Under the pieces are notes generated by a model. The model worked only from the letters and a program-made list of their open reading frames with translations, was not told the origin of the DNA and searched no databases. This document shows, piece after piece, positions 48,595-60,277 of a DNA stretch of 64,000 nt. The first letter of the stretch is position 1, and each line of letters begins with the position of its first letter. Both the position numbers and the translations under genes were made by a program. Source of the DNA: Alphaproteobacteria bacterium HGW-Alphaproteobacteria-4 (GTDB lineage: Bacteria > Pseudomonadota > Alphaproteobacteria > Rhodobacterales > Rhodobacteraceae); contig PHEE01000011.1 in the NCBI GenBank assembly GCA_002842855.1, forward strand, positions 95,624-159,623. Direction: 5' to 3'.

Positions 48595-49488
48595 TTACTC
48601 GGCCGCCTTCTGAACCGCAGTCATATGCGCAAGATACTGTGCAAACTCGTCGCGCAGGTCCTCTCGCGCGAGGGCGAAGGCAACCGTGGCCTGCAAGAAC
48701 CCCGCTTTCGAGCCGCAGTCGAACCGCTGGCCGCGGAAGCGGAAACCGTAAACCGACTCGCCCTGCCTGATCTCTTCGGCAATCGCGTCGGTCAGCTGAA
48801 TCTCGCCCCCCGTGCCCGCTTTCAGCCGGTGCAGGTTCTGCATGATCTTTGGCGTCAGGATGTAGCGCCCGATCACCGCGAGGTTCGAGGGCGCATCGTC
48901 CTTTGCAGGTTTTTCGACCATGCCCTTGGCTCGCACGATTGTGCCCATATCCTCGCCGACATCGAGGATACCGTAGGACGCGGTCTTTTCGGGCGGCACT
49001 TCCATGGTTGCCACCATGTTGCCGCCGGTCTCGCTATAGGCTTCCATCATCTGTTGCAGGCAGGGCTTTTCTGCTGCGATCACGTCATCGGTCAGGATCA
49101 CCGCAAAGGCTTCGTTTGCCACCAGGCGGCGCGCGCACCAAACCGCGTGGCCAAGGCCCATCGGGCGATTTTGCCGCACATAGGCAATTGCACCGCTGTC
49201 CATGTTGGTGGTCTTCAACGTTTCCAGCAACTCGGTCTTGCCTGCCTTGCGCAGCGCGTTTTCCAGCTCGGGCGCGTCGTCGAAATAGTCCTCGAGCGCG
49301 CCCTTGCCGCGTGAGGTGACAAAGATGAACTCGCGTATTCCCGCCGAACGCGCCTCGTCGATTGCGTATTGAATCAATGGTCGGTCAACCAGCGTCAGAA
49401 TTTCCTTCGGGATCGATTTTGTGGCGGGCAAAAACCGGGTGCCGAGTCCTGCGACCGGAAAAATCGCCTTGGTAACCTTACGCTTCAT
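48595..49488 (-). CDS. galU: UTP-glucose-1-phosphate uridylyltransferase
   Basis: A 297-residue nucleotidyltransferase making UDP-glucose. The nucleotide loop is FPVAGLGTRFLPATKSIPKE, followed by PLIQYAIDEARSAGI, GLGHAVWCARRLV and DVIAAEKPCLQQMMEAY with the metal Asp. Full length. A good promoter (TTGTCA-17-TCTATT) is about 54 bases upstream. It heads the galU-galE-glycosyltransferase B run. Confidence 0.95.
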   Translation of the reverse strand: MKRKVTKAIFPVAGLGTRFLPATKSIPKEILTLVDRPLIQYAIDEARSAGIREFIFVTSRGKGALEDYFDDAPELENALRKAGKTELLETLKTTNMDSGAIAYVRQNRPMGLGHAVWCARRLVANEAFAVILTDDVIAAEKPCLQQMMEAYSETGGNMVATMEVPPEKTASYGILDVGEDMGTIVRAKGMVEKPAKDDAPSNLAVIGRYILTPKIMQNLHRLKAGTGGEIQLTDAIAEEIRQGESVYGFRFRGQRFDCGSKAGFLQATVAFALAREDLRDEFAQYLAHMTAVQKAAE

Positions 49489-49541
49489 TTTACACCTGTC
49501 CGTTCCGCCTCATGCCGGGCGGTTGCAGCTTACGCCGCTCC

Positions 49542-49575
49542 AATAGACGCGCTTGCAGGGTTTTTGACAAGCGCG
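49542..49575 (-). promoter_or_regulatory. galU promoter with inverted repeat
   Basis: Read leftward, TTGTCA (rc of 49565-49570) and TCTATT (rc of 49542-49547) have an ideal 17-base spacing. An 8-bp inverted repeat, CGCGCTTG/CAAGCGCG (49548-49555 and 49568-49575, 12 bases apart), overlaps the -35 box and spacer, so it may be an operator for repression. Confidence 0.5.
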
Positions 49576-49649
49576 CGGGAAAACATGCGTGAAATTAGCA
49601 GGATAGTGTCGCGGATTATCCACATGAACTCTGGCCCGGCGCCGAACCC

Positions 49650-50450
49650 CTATTGCAGCCCCATTGCCGCCATCATTGCCTCGATCCGGGGCACATCGGT
49701 CGGGTTGTTCAGCTCCCAGAACTGGCGCCCGCGCGCCTCGACCTCGACACAGAGCACGCGGCGGCTGTTTTCCACAAACCGCAACTGCTCCAGCCCTTCC
49801 AGCGTTTCCAAAGGACCAACCGGCCAGCCGGGGTAGGCCAGCAGCGTATCGGGCCGGTAGGCATAAACGCCGACATGGTGAAACACCGGCGTCGGCGCCT
49901 CGGGGGCATAATCGCGCCCGGTGTAGGGAATGACTTCCTTCGAGAAATAAAGCCCGCGGTTGCCCACCCCGAAAACTGCGGTAGTGCCGCCAACCCTGCC
50001 CGCGGCCCGGTCGGCACGCAGCGACGAAAGCATTGCCCCCTCGCAGCGCAGCACCGGGGTGGCAAGCTCGGCTTGCGGGTCGGCACGCAGCCCCGCAATC
50101 AGCTCTTCCACGAACCATGCCGGGGTCAGCGGCGCATCGCCTTGCAGGTTCACCACGATGTCATAGCCGCCGCCCAGCGTGGCCAGCGCCTCGGCGCAGC
50201 GTTCGGTGCCGTTGGCGCATTCGGGCGAGGTCATCACCACTTCGGCGCCAAAGCTTTCCGCCTCGGCGCGGATGCTGCCAGCATCGGTCGCCACCACCAC
50301 CCGATCGACGCCCTGCACCGCCATTGCGGCATCCCAGCTGCGGCGGATCAGGGTTTTCGCCGTGCCCCCGGCACCGCGCAGGGTCACCAGAGGCTTGCCG
50401 GGGTATCGGGTCGAGGCATAGCGGGCGGGAATGACAATCAGAACGCTCAT
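49650..50450 (-). CDS. kdsB: 3-deoxy-manno-octulosonate cytidylyltransferase
   Basis: A 266-residue CMP-Kdo synthetase. The CTP loop is IPARYASTRYPGKPLVTLRG, then VVVATDAGSIRAEAESFG, NGTERCAEAL and NLQGDAPLTPAWFVEEL, the Asp of which binds magnesium. It activates Kdo for LPS and for some capsules. The start overlaps the cysQ stop by 4 bases. The tail (GLEQLRFVENSRRVLCVEV) is standard. Some divergence from the E. coli enzyme in the central region leaves a small chance of another CMP-sugar substrate. Confidence 0.88.
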   Translation of the reverse strand: MSVLIVIPARYASTRYPGKPLVTLRGAGGTAKTLIRRSWDAAMAVQGVDRVVVATDAGSIRAEAESFGAEVVMTSPECANGTERCAEALATLGGGYDIVVNLQGDAPLTPAWFVEELIAGLRADPQAELATPVLRCEGAMLSSLRADRAAGRVGGTTAVFGVGNRGLYFSKEVIPYTGRDYAPEAPTPVFHHVGVYAYRPDTLLAYPGWPVGPLETLEGLEQLRFVENSRRVLCVEVEARGRQFWELNNPTDVPRIEAMMAAMGLQ

Positions 50451-51244
50451 GATTTCACCAAAAGCACCCCGGGGGCATAGGCAATGAAGAACGGGTTCTC
50501 GAAGCCCGGCTTGCCATAGGTCAACGGCGTGTGGTCGTCAAACCGCACCACCTCGCCCCCGGCCCCGCGCAACACCGCATCACCTGCGGCGGTATCCCAT
50601 TCCATCGTGCGGCCCAGCCGCGGGTAAAGATCGGCCTCGCCCGCCGCCACCAGACAGAACTTGAGGCTCGACCCCGCGCTGGTCATGTCGCGCACCGCAT
50701 ACTGCGCGATATAGTGATCGGTCGCCGCGTCGCGGTGCGATTTCGAGGCGACCACCATCAGCGCACGATTGTCGGGGATCGAGACCGAAATCGGCCGCTG
50801 TTCGCCGGGGCTGTCCAGCCCGAACGGCCCGATCTCTTCGACGCTGCGGCCATCGGCCAGTGTATAGAACAGCCGCCCCTTGGCCGGCGCATAAACGATG
50901 CCCCGCACCGGCACGCCGCCTTCGATATAGGCGATGTTCACCGTGAAATCGCCGCGCCGCTGCACGAACTCCTTGGTGCCATCCAGCGGATCGACGATCA
51001 GAAACGTGTCGGCGCTCTGGCTGTGGCTTGCTGCCTGTTCTTCGGTTACCAGCACCACCCCCGGAAACGCTGCCCGCAGCCCCGCCGCAATCAGCGCATC
51101 CGCCGCCTCGTCGGCCTCGGTCACCGGGCTCGCGTCGGATTTCGTGCGCACCTCGAAATCGGGGGCGGCGTAAATTTCCATGATCCGCGCGCCCGCCTCC
51201 AGGGCAAGGCGGCGCATGACGGCGGTCAGCTGTTCGTGGTCCAT
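50447..51244 (-). CDS. cysQ: 3'(2'),5'-bisphosphate nucleotidase
   Basis: A 265-residue inositol-monophosphatase-fold enzyme that hydrolyses PAP, the product of PAPS-dependent sulfotransferases, to AMP. Metal and substrate sites are VTEADEAADALIAAGL, VLVTEEQAASH, IVDPLDGTKEFVQRRGDFT and MEWDTAAGDAVLRGAGG. GGAGA lies before the ATG at 51244; longer frames upstream are not supported. It is coupled to kdsB, and close to the sulfotransferase, whose inhibitory by-product it would clear. Confidence 0.92.
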   Translation of the reverse strand: MDHEQLTAVMRRLALEAGARIMEIYAAPDFEVRTKSDASPVTEADEAADALIAAGLRAAFPGVVLVTEEQAASHSQSADTFLIVDPLDGTKEFVQRRGDFTVNIAYIEGGVPVRGIVYAPAKGRLFYTLADGRSVEEIGPFGLDSPGEQRPISVSIPDNRALMVVASKSHRDAATDHYIAQYAVRDMTSAGSSLKFCLVAAGEADLYPRLGRTMEWDTAAGDAVLRGAGGEVVRFDDHTPLTYGKPGFENPFFIAYAPGVLLVKS

Positions 51245-51379
51245 CGCGACAATCTCCGAAGTCGGCGGCCGTCGTTGATCCGCCGACGTATTCCCCTTAT
51301 GATGCGCCATCAAGGGATCGGCAAGGTTTCCCGGCAAGGATGCAGGCAAGGTCGCCGCGGCGGCAGGAACGGGCACAGC

Positions 51380-52181
51380 ATGTTTACGCCACAGCGCCGC
51401 AAGGGCAAAATCGGCACCGGCTTCGGCATTCTGGAGCTGATCTTTCATGCCACCGTGCGCTCGGTGCGAAAGTCGCACGGAAATGCGATCTTCGGGCTAC
51501 TGATGAACATGATGCAGACCGTGGTTCTGGTCGGCGCGTTCTACCTGATGTTCGATGTTCTGGGCATGCGCAGCAACTCGGTTCGGGGCGACTTTCTGCT
51601 TTACATCATGTCGGGCATCTTCATGTTCATGACTCACACCAAGGCGATTGCTGCGGTGGCGGGGGCCGAGGGTCCGACTTCGGCGATGATGAAACACGCG
51701 CCGATGACCACCGCGGTCACCATCGGCTCGGCGCCAGACACTGTCGCTGGTGCTGGTGCTGTTCATCTACCACGTCGCCTTTACCCCGATCAGTATCGAC
51801 CAGCCGATAGCGGCCTATTCGATGCTAGTCTTGTCATGGTTCACCGGGGCTGCCTTTGGCACCGTTCTGCTTGCTGCCAAACCCTGGGCGCCAAACGCGG
51901 TGGGCGTGATTCAGCAGCTTTACAGCCGCGCCAACATGCTCGCCTCGGGCAAGATGTTCCTTGCCAATACGCTCAGCTACAAGATGCTCAAATTGTTCGA
52001 CTGGAACCCGCTGTTTCACACCATTGATCAGGCGCGCGGGTTTACCTTTCTCAACTACAACCCGCATTACTCGAATTGGCACTATGCGTTCTATGTCGGT
52101 CTTGTCGCGCTCATGATCGGGTTGATGGGCGAGTTCTATACCCGCCAATATGCCTCGGTCAGCTGGGGTGCGCGCCGCTGA
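51380..52181 (+). pseudogene. ABC-2 polysaccharide-export permease, broken by frameshift
   Basis: Two frames give the two halves of a KpsM/RfbA-like ABC-2 permease. Residues 1-118 (MFTPQRRKGKIGTG to HAPMTTAVTIGSA) read from 51380 to 51733; the next homologous residues (QTLSLVLVLFIYHVAF to [16 protein letters not shown]) are in another frame from 51735 to 52181. Homologues have a short stretch, roughly ALGALYV, between these, so a deletion of about 20 bases (3n+2) at the joint would explain it. About 6 membrane helices overall. No matching ATPase lies in the window. Either a true inactivation or an assembly error. Confidence 0.85.
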
Positions 52182-52250
52182 GGCGGCGGTTCCCGGCGAA
52201 ATCTCTGCATTTCCTGCAACCGACAGCAGTTTTTCGGCCTCGCAGGGCGC

Positions 52251-52279
52251 TTGCAGGGCGCAGGACCCCTCCTTATATA
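52251..52279 (+). promoter_or_regulatory. Probable dnaK promoter
   Basis: TTGCAG (52251-52256) and TATATA (52274-52279) are spaced by exactly 17 bases, 120 bases before the dnaK start. The element starts inside a direct repeat, GCAGGGCGC, present at 52242-52250 and 52253-52261. The run CCTCCTTATAT is only loosely like a heat-shock (sigma-32) -10. Confidence 0.5.
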
Positions 52280-52398
52280 CGCCCAGAAGCCGGAGCAGGC
52301 CCTGCCTGCACCGGGTCGCATTCAAACTTGGGATCGGAGGGCAGGGGCCGCGCTCGGGCCTGTCGTCCACCACATCGCCGCAAGAAAAGGGTTACATC

Positions 52399-54309
52399 AT
52401 GGCCAAAGTCATAGGCATCGACCTCGGAACCACCAACAGCTGCGTCGCCATCATGGACGGCGCCCAGCCCCGTGTGATCGAAAACTCGGAAGGCGCGCGC
52501 ACCACGCCTTCGATCGTCGCTTTTACCGAAACCGAACGTCTGGTCGGCCAGTCGGCCAAGCGCCAGGCGGTGACCAACGCCACCAACACCGTCTATGCAG
52601 TAAAACGCCTGATCGGCCGCCGCGTCACCGACGCCGAGGTGGAAAAAGACCGCAAGCTGGTGCCCTACAGCATCGTCGATGGCGGCAATGGCGATGCTTG
52701 GGTGGAAGTGCGCGGCGAAAAATACTCGCCCTCGCAGGTGTCCGCCGTGATCTTGCAGAAGATGAAGGAAACCGCCGAAAGCTACCTTGGCGAAGAGGTC
52801 ACGCAGGCCGTGATCACCGTGCCCGCCTACTTCAACGACGCGCAGCGCCAGGCGACCAAGGACGCGGGCAAGATTGCCGGGCTTGAGGTGCTGCGCATCA
52901 TCAACGAACCCACTGCGGCCGCGCTCGCCTATGGCCTCGACCGCAAGGAAAGCAAGACGATCGCGGTATATGACCTTGGTGGCGGCACCTTCGACATCAC
53001 GATTCTGGAAATCGACGATGGTCTGTTTGAAGTGAAATCCACCAATGGCGACACCTTCCTTGGCGGCGAAGACTTCGACATGCGGATCGTCAACTATCTG
53101 GCCGACGAGTTCCGCAAGGAACACGGCGCCGACCTCACCAAAGACAAGATGGCGCTTCAACGCCTGAAAGAGGCAGCGGAAAAGGCCAAGATCGAGCTTT
53201 CGTCGAGCCAGCAGACCGAAATCAACCAGCCCTTCATCAGCATGGATGCCAAATCGGGCACCCCCCTGCACCTTGTGATGAAACTGACCCGCGCCAAGCT
53301 GGAAAGCCTCGTGGGCGACCTGATCAAGGCCTCGCTCAAGCCCTGCGCCGCTGCGTTGAAAGACGCCGGCCTCAGCAAGGCCGACATCGACGAGGTGGTT
53401 CTGGTCGGCGGCATGACCCGGATGCCCAAGGTGGTGGAAGAGGTCACCGCCTTCTTCGGCAAAGAACCGCACAAGGGTGTGAACCCTGATGAGGTGGTGG
53501 CGCTGGGCGCCGCGATTCAGGCCGGCGTGCTGCAAGGCGACGTGAAAGACGTGGTGCTGCTTGATGTCACGCCGCTGTCGCTTGGCATCGAAACGCTGGG
53601 CGGCGTGTTCACCCGCCTGATCGACCGCAACACCACGATCCCGACCAAGAAAAGCCAGGTGTTCTCGACCGCTGAAGACAACCAGAACGCGGTCACGATC
53701 CGGGTGTTCCAGGGCGAGCGCGAAATGGCCGCTGACAACAAGATGCTTGGCCAGTTCAACCTTGAGGACATCCCCCCCGCGCCGCGCGGGCTGCCGCAGA
53801 TCGAGGTGACGTTCGATATCGACGCCAACGGCATCGTCTCGGTCAACGCCAAGGACAAGGGCACCGGCAAGGCGCAACAGATCACCATTCAGGCTTCAGG
53901 TGGTCTGACCGATGCCGAAATCGACAAGATGGTGAAAGATGCCGAGGCCAACGCCGACGCCGACCGCGCCCGCAAGGAGCTGGTCGAAACCCGCAACCAT
54001 GCCGAGGGTCTGTTGCACTCGACCAAGAAGTCGCTCGATGACCACGGCGACAAGGTTGATGGCTCGACCGTCGAAGCGATCGAGCTTGCGATGAAGGCGC
54101 TGGAAGAAACGCTCAAGTCCGATGATGTCGGCAAGATCAAGGGCGGGGTGCAGAACCTTACCGATGCCGCGATGAAGCTGGGCGAGGCAATCTACAAGGC
54201 CTCGGCCGCCGAATCCGAAGGTGCCACCGATGAGGACGCGCCGCGCAGCGTCGATGACGACATCGTCGATGCCGACTTCGAGGATCTTGGCGACAAAAAG
54301 CGCAAATAA
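52399..54309 (+). CDS. dnaK: Chaperone DnaK
   Basis: A 636-residue Hsp70. The start at 52399 has AAAAGG before it. The ATPase domain shows [38 protein letters not shown] and [16 protein letters not shown]; the substrate domain has [20 protein letters not shown] and [20 protein letters not shown]. The C-terminus ends in an acidic tail ([18 protein letters not shown]). It works with DnaJ, encoded 68 bases downstream. Confidence 0.98.
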   Translation: MAKVIGIDLGTTNSCVAIMDGAQPRVIENSEGARTTPSIVAFTETERLVGQSAKRQAVTNATNTVYAVKRLIGRRVTDAEVEKDRKLVPYSIVDGGNGDAWVEVRGEKYSPSQVSAVILQKMKETAESYLGEEVTQAVITVPAYFNDAQRQATKDAGKIAGLEVLRIINEPTAAALAYGLDRKESKTIAVYDLGGGTFDITILEIDDGLFEVKSTNGDTFLGGEDFDMRIVNYLADEFRKEHGADLTKDKMALQRLKEAAEKAKIELSSSQQTEINQPFISMDAKSGTPLHLVMKLTRAKLESLVGDLIKASLKPCAAALKDAGLSKADIDEVVLVGGMTRMPKVVEEVTAFFGKEPHKGVNPDEVVALGAAIQAGVLQGDVKDVVLLDVTPLSLGIETLGGVFTRLIDRNTTIPTKKSQVFSTAEDNQNAVTIRVFQGEREMAADNKMLGQFNLEDIPPAPRGLPQIEVTFDIDANGIVSVNAKDKGTGKAQQITIQASGGLTDAEIDKMVKDAEANADADRARKELVETRNHAEGLLHSTKKSLDDHGDKVDGSTVEAIELAMKALEETLKSDDVGKIKGGVQNLTDAAMKLGEAIYKASAAESEGATDEDAPRSVDDDIVDADFEDLGDKKRK

Positions 54310-54325
54310 GCGCTGGAACCCGCGC

Positions 54326-54353
54326 CCCGACCCCTGCGAGTGCAGGGGTCGGG
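54326..54353 (+). other. Strong stem-loop between dnaK and dnaJ
   Basis: CCCGACCCCTGC (54326-54337) and GCAGGGGTCGGG (54342-54353) form a perfect 12-bp hairpin with a 4-base loop, 25 bases before dnaJ. No U-tract follows. It probably limits read-through or blocks 3' exonucleases so that dnaK is more abundant than dnaJ. Confidence 0.65.
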
Positions 54354-54377
54354 CAGGGCTCCCGATAGGGGCGGCTG

Positions 54378-55523
54378 ATGGCAAAACGAGATTTCTACGA
54401 GGTGCTTGGCCTCTCGCGCGGCGCTACAGCCGAGGAGATCAAAAAGGCCTATCGCGGCAAGGCGAAAGAGCTTCACCCCGACCGCAACCAGACCAACCCC
54501 GAGGCCGAAGCCAAGTTCAAGGAAGTGAACGAGGCGTATGATGTGCTGAAAGATGACCAGCGCAAGGCCGCCTATGACCGTTTCGGTCATGCCGCCTTCG
54601 AGGGCGGCATGGGCGGCGGCGGGCGCCACCCCGGTGGCCATGGCGATTTCTCCTCTGCCTTCTCGGACGTGTTCGAAGACCTGTTCGGCGATTTCATGGG
54701 TGGGCGCGGCGGCCAGGGTGGCCGGTCGCGCGCGGCGCGCGGTTCTGACCTGCGCTATAATCTGCGGGTTACGCTGGAAGAGGCCTACGCCGGGGTGCCA
54801 AAGTCGATCACCGTGCCCGGTTCGCACGCCTGCACCGCCTGCAGCGGCACCGGCGCCGAGGGCGGCGCCGAGCCTGCCACCTGCCCAACCTGCTCGGGCA
54901 TGGGCAAGGTGCGTGCGCAGAACGGCTTTTTCACCGTCGAGCGGACCTGCCCAACCTGCAACGGCGCCGGGCATGTGATCAAGAACCCCTGCCGCACCTG
55001 CCACGGCGCCGGTCGGCTGGAAAAAGACCGCACCTTGCAGGTCAATATCCCGGCCGGGGTCGAAACCGGCACCCGCATCCGGCTGGCCGGCGAGGGCGAG
55101 GCGGGCGCGCGCGGTGGCCCTGCGGGCGATCTCTACATCTTCATCGAAGTGCGTGAACACGCGATCTTTCAGCGCGATGGCGCCACGCTGTTTTGCCGGG
55201 TGCCGGTCAGCATGGCCAGCGCGGCACTTGGCGGCGAGGTCGAGGTGCCCACGATCGAGGGCGGCCGCAGCCTTGTGAAGATCCCCGCGGGCAGTCAGTC
55301 AGGGCGCCAGATGCGGCTGCGCGGCAAGGGCATGCCCGCGCTGCGTGGCGGTGGCCAGGCGGGCGACATGGTGATTGAGCTGGCGGTGGAAACCCCGGTC
55401 AACCTGACCGCCCGGCAACGCGAGATCCTGCGCGAGTTCGACAAGATCGAGGCCGAAAACAACCCCGAAACCGCGTCGTTCTTCAAGAAGGTCAAGACCT
55501 TCTGGGCCAGTATGAAGAGCTGA
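54378..55523 (+). CDS. dnaJ: Chaperone protein DnaJ
   Basis: A 381-residue Hsp40. The J domain (residues 4-70) has the HPD motif in KELHPDRNQTN. A Gly/Phe region follows (residues 75-120). The zinc domain has four repeats (CTACSGTG, CPTCSGMG, CPTCNGAG, CRTCHGAG), then the substrate-binding beta domains with RTLQVNIPAGVETGTRIRLA. It stimulates DnaK ATPase activity and delivers unfolded proteins. The dnaK-dnaJ order is conserved. Confidence 0.97.
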   Translation: MAKRDFYEVLGLSRGATAEEIKKAYRGKAKELHPDRNQTNPEAEAKFKEVNEAYDVLKDDQRKAAYDRFGHAAFEGGMGGGGRHPGGHGDFSSAFSDVFEDLFGDFMGGRGGQGGRSRAARGSDLRYNLRVTLEEAYAGVPKSITVPGSHACTACSGTGAEGGAEPATCPTCSGMGKVRAQNGFFTVERTCPTCNGAGHVIKNPCRTCHGAGRLEKDRTLQVNIPAGVETGTRIRLAGEGEAGARGGPAGDLYIFIEVREHAIFQRDGATLFCRVPVSMASAALGGEVEVPTIEGGRSLVKIPAGSQSGRQMRLRGKGMPALRGGGQAGDMVIELAVETPVNLTARQREILREFDKIEAENNPETASFFKKVKTFWASMKS

Positions 55524-55533
55524 GCCGCAAGCG

Positions 55534-55560
55534 GCGCCTCCGGCGGGGATATTTGGACCA
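55534..55560. repeat. Rhodobacterales-type intergenic repeat
   Basis: The segment GCCTCCGGCGGGGATATTTG lies just after dnaJ and continues as GACCA. This G/C hairpin plus ATATTTGG tail is a common intergenic repeat in Rhodobacteraceae genomes and resembles the other repeats at 16374 and 23937 in style. Confidence 0.55.
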
Positions 55561-55591
55561 AGGCAAGGGCGGAATTAACCATTCCTAAACC

Positions 55592-56383
55592 ATGACGCGG
55601 CAGCATCGCGGCATGACCCGCGCCGCCGCCTTTACCGAACGCCCGTTGCCGCTTTTCGCGCCTGATGGCGACGAGGCAGCGGCAGAGGCGATGCTGCCCG
55701 GCGCACGGCTGCCGTCATATATCCGCGACCATCGCAAGCGGCTGCGCGAGCGGTTCATGGCGGGCGGCGCCGGGGCGATGCCGGAATACGAGTTGCTGGA
55801 GCTGTTGCTGTTTCGCGCCATTCCGCGGCAAGATGTAAAGCCGCTGGCGCGCCGCCTGCTCGATGTGTTCGGTGACCTCAACCGCGTGCTCTCCGCCCCA
55901 CCGGCGCGGCTGGCCGAAGTCGATGGCATCGGTGAGGCGGTGGTGCAGGAGTTGAAGATTATCGAGGCGGTGGCGCACCGGATGGCGCGGGCACGGGTGA
56001 TGCACCGCGCGGTGCTTTCCAGCTGGGATGCGCTGCTCGATTATTGCCACACCGCGATGGCGCACCGCGAGACCGAGCAGTTTCGTGTGCTCTACCTCGA
56101 CCGCAAGAATGTGCTGATCGCCGATGAGGAACAGGCGCGCGGCACCGTGGACCATGTGCCGGTCTACCCGCGCGAAGTGGTCAAGCGCGCGCTTGAGGTG
56201 AACGCCTCGGCGCTGATTCTGGTGCACAACCACCCCTCGGGCGACCCGACGCCTTCGGAATCCGACATCGCCATGACCGCCAAGGTGCAAGAGGCCGCGC
56301 AGGCGCTGGGCATCGTGCTGCACGACCATCTGATCATCGGCAAAAGCCGCGAGCTCAGCTTTCGCGCGCAGGGCTATCTGTGA
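55592..56383 (+). CDS. radC: DNA repair protein RadC
   Basis: A 263-residue JAMM-fold protein. An N-terminal helix-hairpin-helix-like region (RLAEVDGIGEAVVQELK) precedes the metal motif HNHPSGDPTPSESD near residue 210, the defining RadC signature. The exact role is unresolved; RadC proteins were linked to repair and to competence. Neither Met codon at 55592 or 55613 has a clear ribosome-binding site. It is unlikely to be in the dnaKJ transcript. It overlaps the convergent gene by 10 bases. Confidence 0.9.
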   Translation: MTRQHRGMTRAAAFTERPLPLFAPDGDEAAAEAMLPGARLPSYIRDHRKRLRERFMAGGAGAMPEYELLELLLFRAIPRQDVKPLARRLLDVFGDLNRVLSAPPARLAEVDGIGEAVVQELKIIEAVAHRMARARVMHRAVLSSWDALLDYCHTAMAHRETEQFRVLYLDRKNVLIADEEQARGTVDHVPVYPREVVKRALEVNASALILVHNHPSGDPTPSESDIAMTAKVQEAAQALGIVLHDHLIIGKSRELSFRAQGYL

Positions 56384-57261
56384 TCGGCAAGCGCCAGCGC
56401 CAGCGGCACTTCGGGCAGCGGTAGCAGCACCGCGCCGTCGATCCCGTCGCAGGCGGGCATGGCGAGCGTGAAGGCCAGTGGCGCGGGCGCACCCATCCGC
56501 AGCAGGGTGCCGCCAAGGTCGCTGCCGCAGGTGGCGGCGCTGACATCGGCCCGCACCGCCAGTTGCGCGGGCGGCAGCCCCGCCGGGGCGCTATAGACCT
56601 CGGCCAGTAGCGGCGGGGCAGCGGCGGGGTCGCCCAACAGGGTCAGGTAGCCGCCGGGGCCTGCCCCCTGCGTGCCGGGGGCTGTGGTACTGCGGTGCCC
56701 TGCATCGCCGAACCCGGCGCCATTCTCGAACGCGTTGAGGTGCAGCGCGCCGGTCGCTCCAGATAGCAGCGCAACCCGCTCGATCCTGTCGATATCGCCG
56801 ACGCGCACCCGTGCAGCCAGCTGCGCGCCGTCAGCAAAGGTCACCTGCAACCGCGCCTCGCGCACAAGCGCGGGCAGCAGGCCGCTGTAGCCGCCGTTGT
56901 CATCGGTCAGCACCGCAACGGCGAGCTCACCGTGGCGCAGCTCAATGCGCGTGCCGGGCTGGCAGGGTGCGCTCAGCTGCACCGCCAGCATCGCCTGCGG
57001 CGCGGGCGTGACCGACAGCATCGCCGCGGCGCAGGCCGGGGCAGCGGCAACCGCCTCGGACGGGGGCACACGGCGCGCCAGCGCGGGCAGCGCGGGTGCT
57101 GCGGCATGGGGCTCGGATGGCACGCTCTGGCGCGCGGGGGGCAAAGCCGCGACCGGCGCAACGGCGGTGGCAACAGGTGCTGGCCGCAGCATCACAAGGC
57201 CACTGGCTATGGCGACCAGAGCGGCGGCGGCGACACTGACCAGTTTATAGCGGTTTCGCAT
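56374..57261 (-). CDS. Envelope protein of unknown function beside secA
   Basis: A 295-residue protein with an N-terminal membrane anchor or signal (SVAAAALVAIASGLVML) and an Ala/Pro-rich linker to about residue 65. The rest is a beta-rich domain with GELAVAVLTDDNGGYSGLLP and FADGAQLAARVRVGDIDRIE, plus four cysteines (CAAAM, CQPG, CGSD, CDGID) that could make two disulfides. No family recognised; orthologues are probably found next to secA in this family. Not an enzyme by any motif I can see. It has its own promoter or shares one leftward from secA. Confidence 0.75.
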   Translation of the reverse strand: MRNRYKLVSVAAAALVAIASGLVMLRPAPVATAVAPVAALPPARQSVPSEPHAAAPALPALARRVPPSEAVAAAPACAAAMLSVTPAPQAMLAVQLSAPCQPGTRIELRHGELAVAVLTDDNGGYSGLLPALVREARLQVTFADGAQLAARVRVGDIDRIERVALLSGATGALHLNAFENGAGFGDAGHRSTTAPGTQGAGPGGYLTLLGDPAAAPPLLAEVYSAPAGLPPAQLAVRADVSAATCGSDLGGTLLRMGAPAPLAFTLAMPACDGIDGAVLLPLPEVPLALALADHR

Positions 57262-57387
57262 GCTTGCCTCGCATTTCCGATGACCGGTCGTGTCTGGCAG
57301 AAAATCATGGCATCGCCGTGGCGCGCGCGCGGCATTGTCTTAGCCGTGGCTGGCGGGCCGCCAGGCCCGCCATTGCTGCCGTGTGGT

Positions 57388-60093
<2,706 letters not shown>

Positions 60094-60277
60094 GTGTTCT
60101 CCGCAGGTTCAAACGACCGTGTCTCGTGATGTCCGGTCTTGCCCGAACCCTCGGGCTTGCCTAGAACTGCTGCGAACAAACGCGCGCGCGGCCTTCACAA
60201 GAACCACTGGCGATGTAAGGGTCTGCTGTCAGAGTGTCAACGCCGCCGCAGGTTGCGGCGCAAACAGGAGTGGCCCA

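Noticed and set aside
50531..51379. 5' part of the long plus-strand frame ending in the permease region
   Set aside because: It is antisense to cysQ; only the part after the Met at 51380 matches a protein family.
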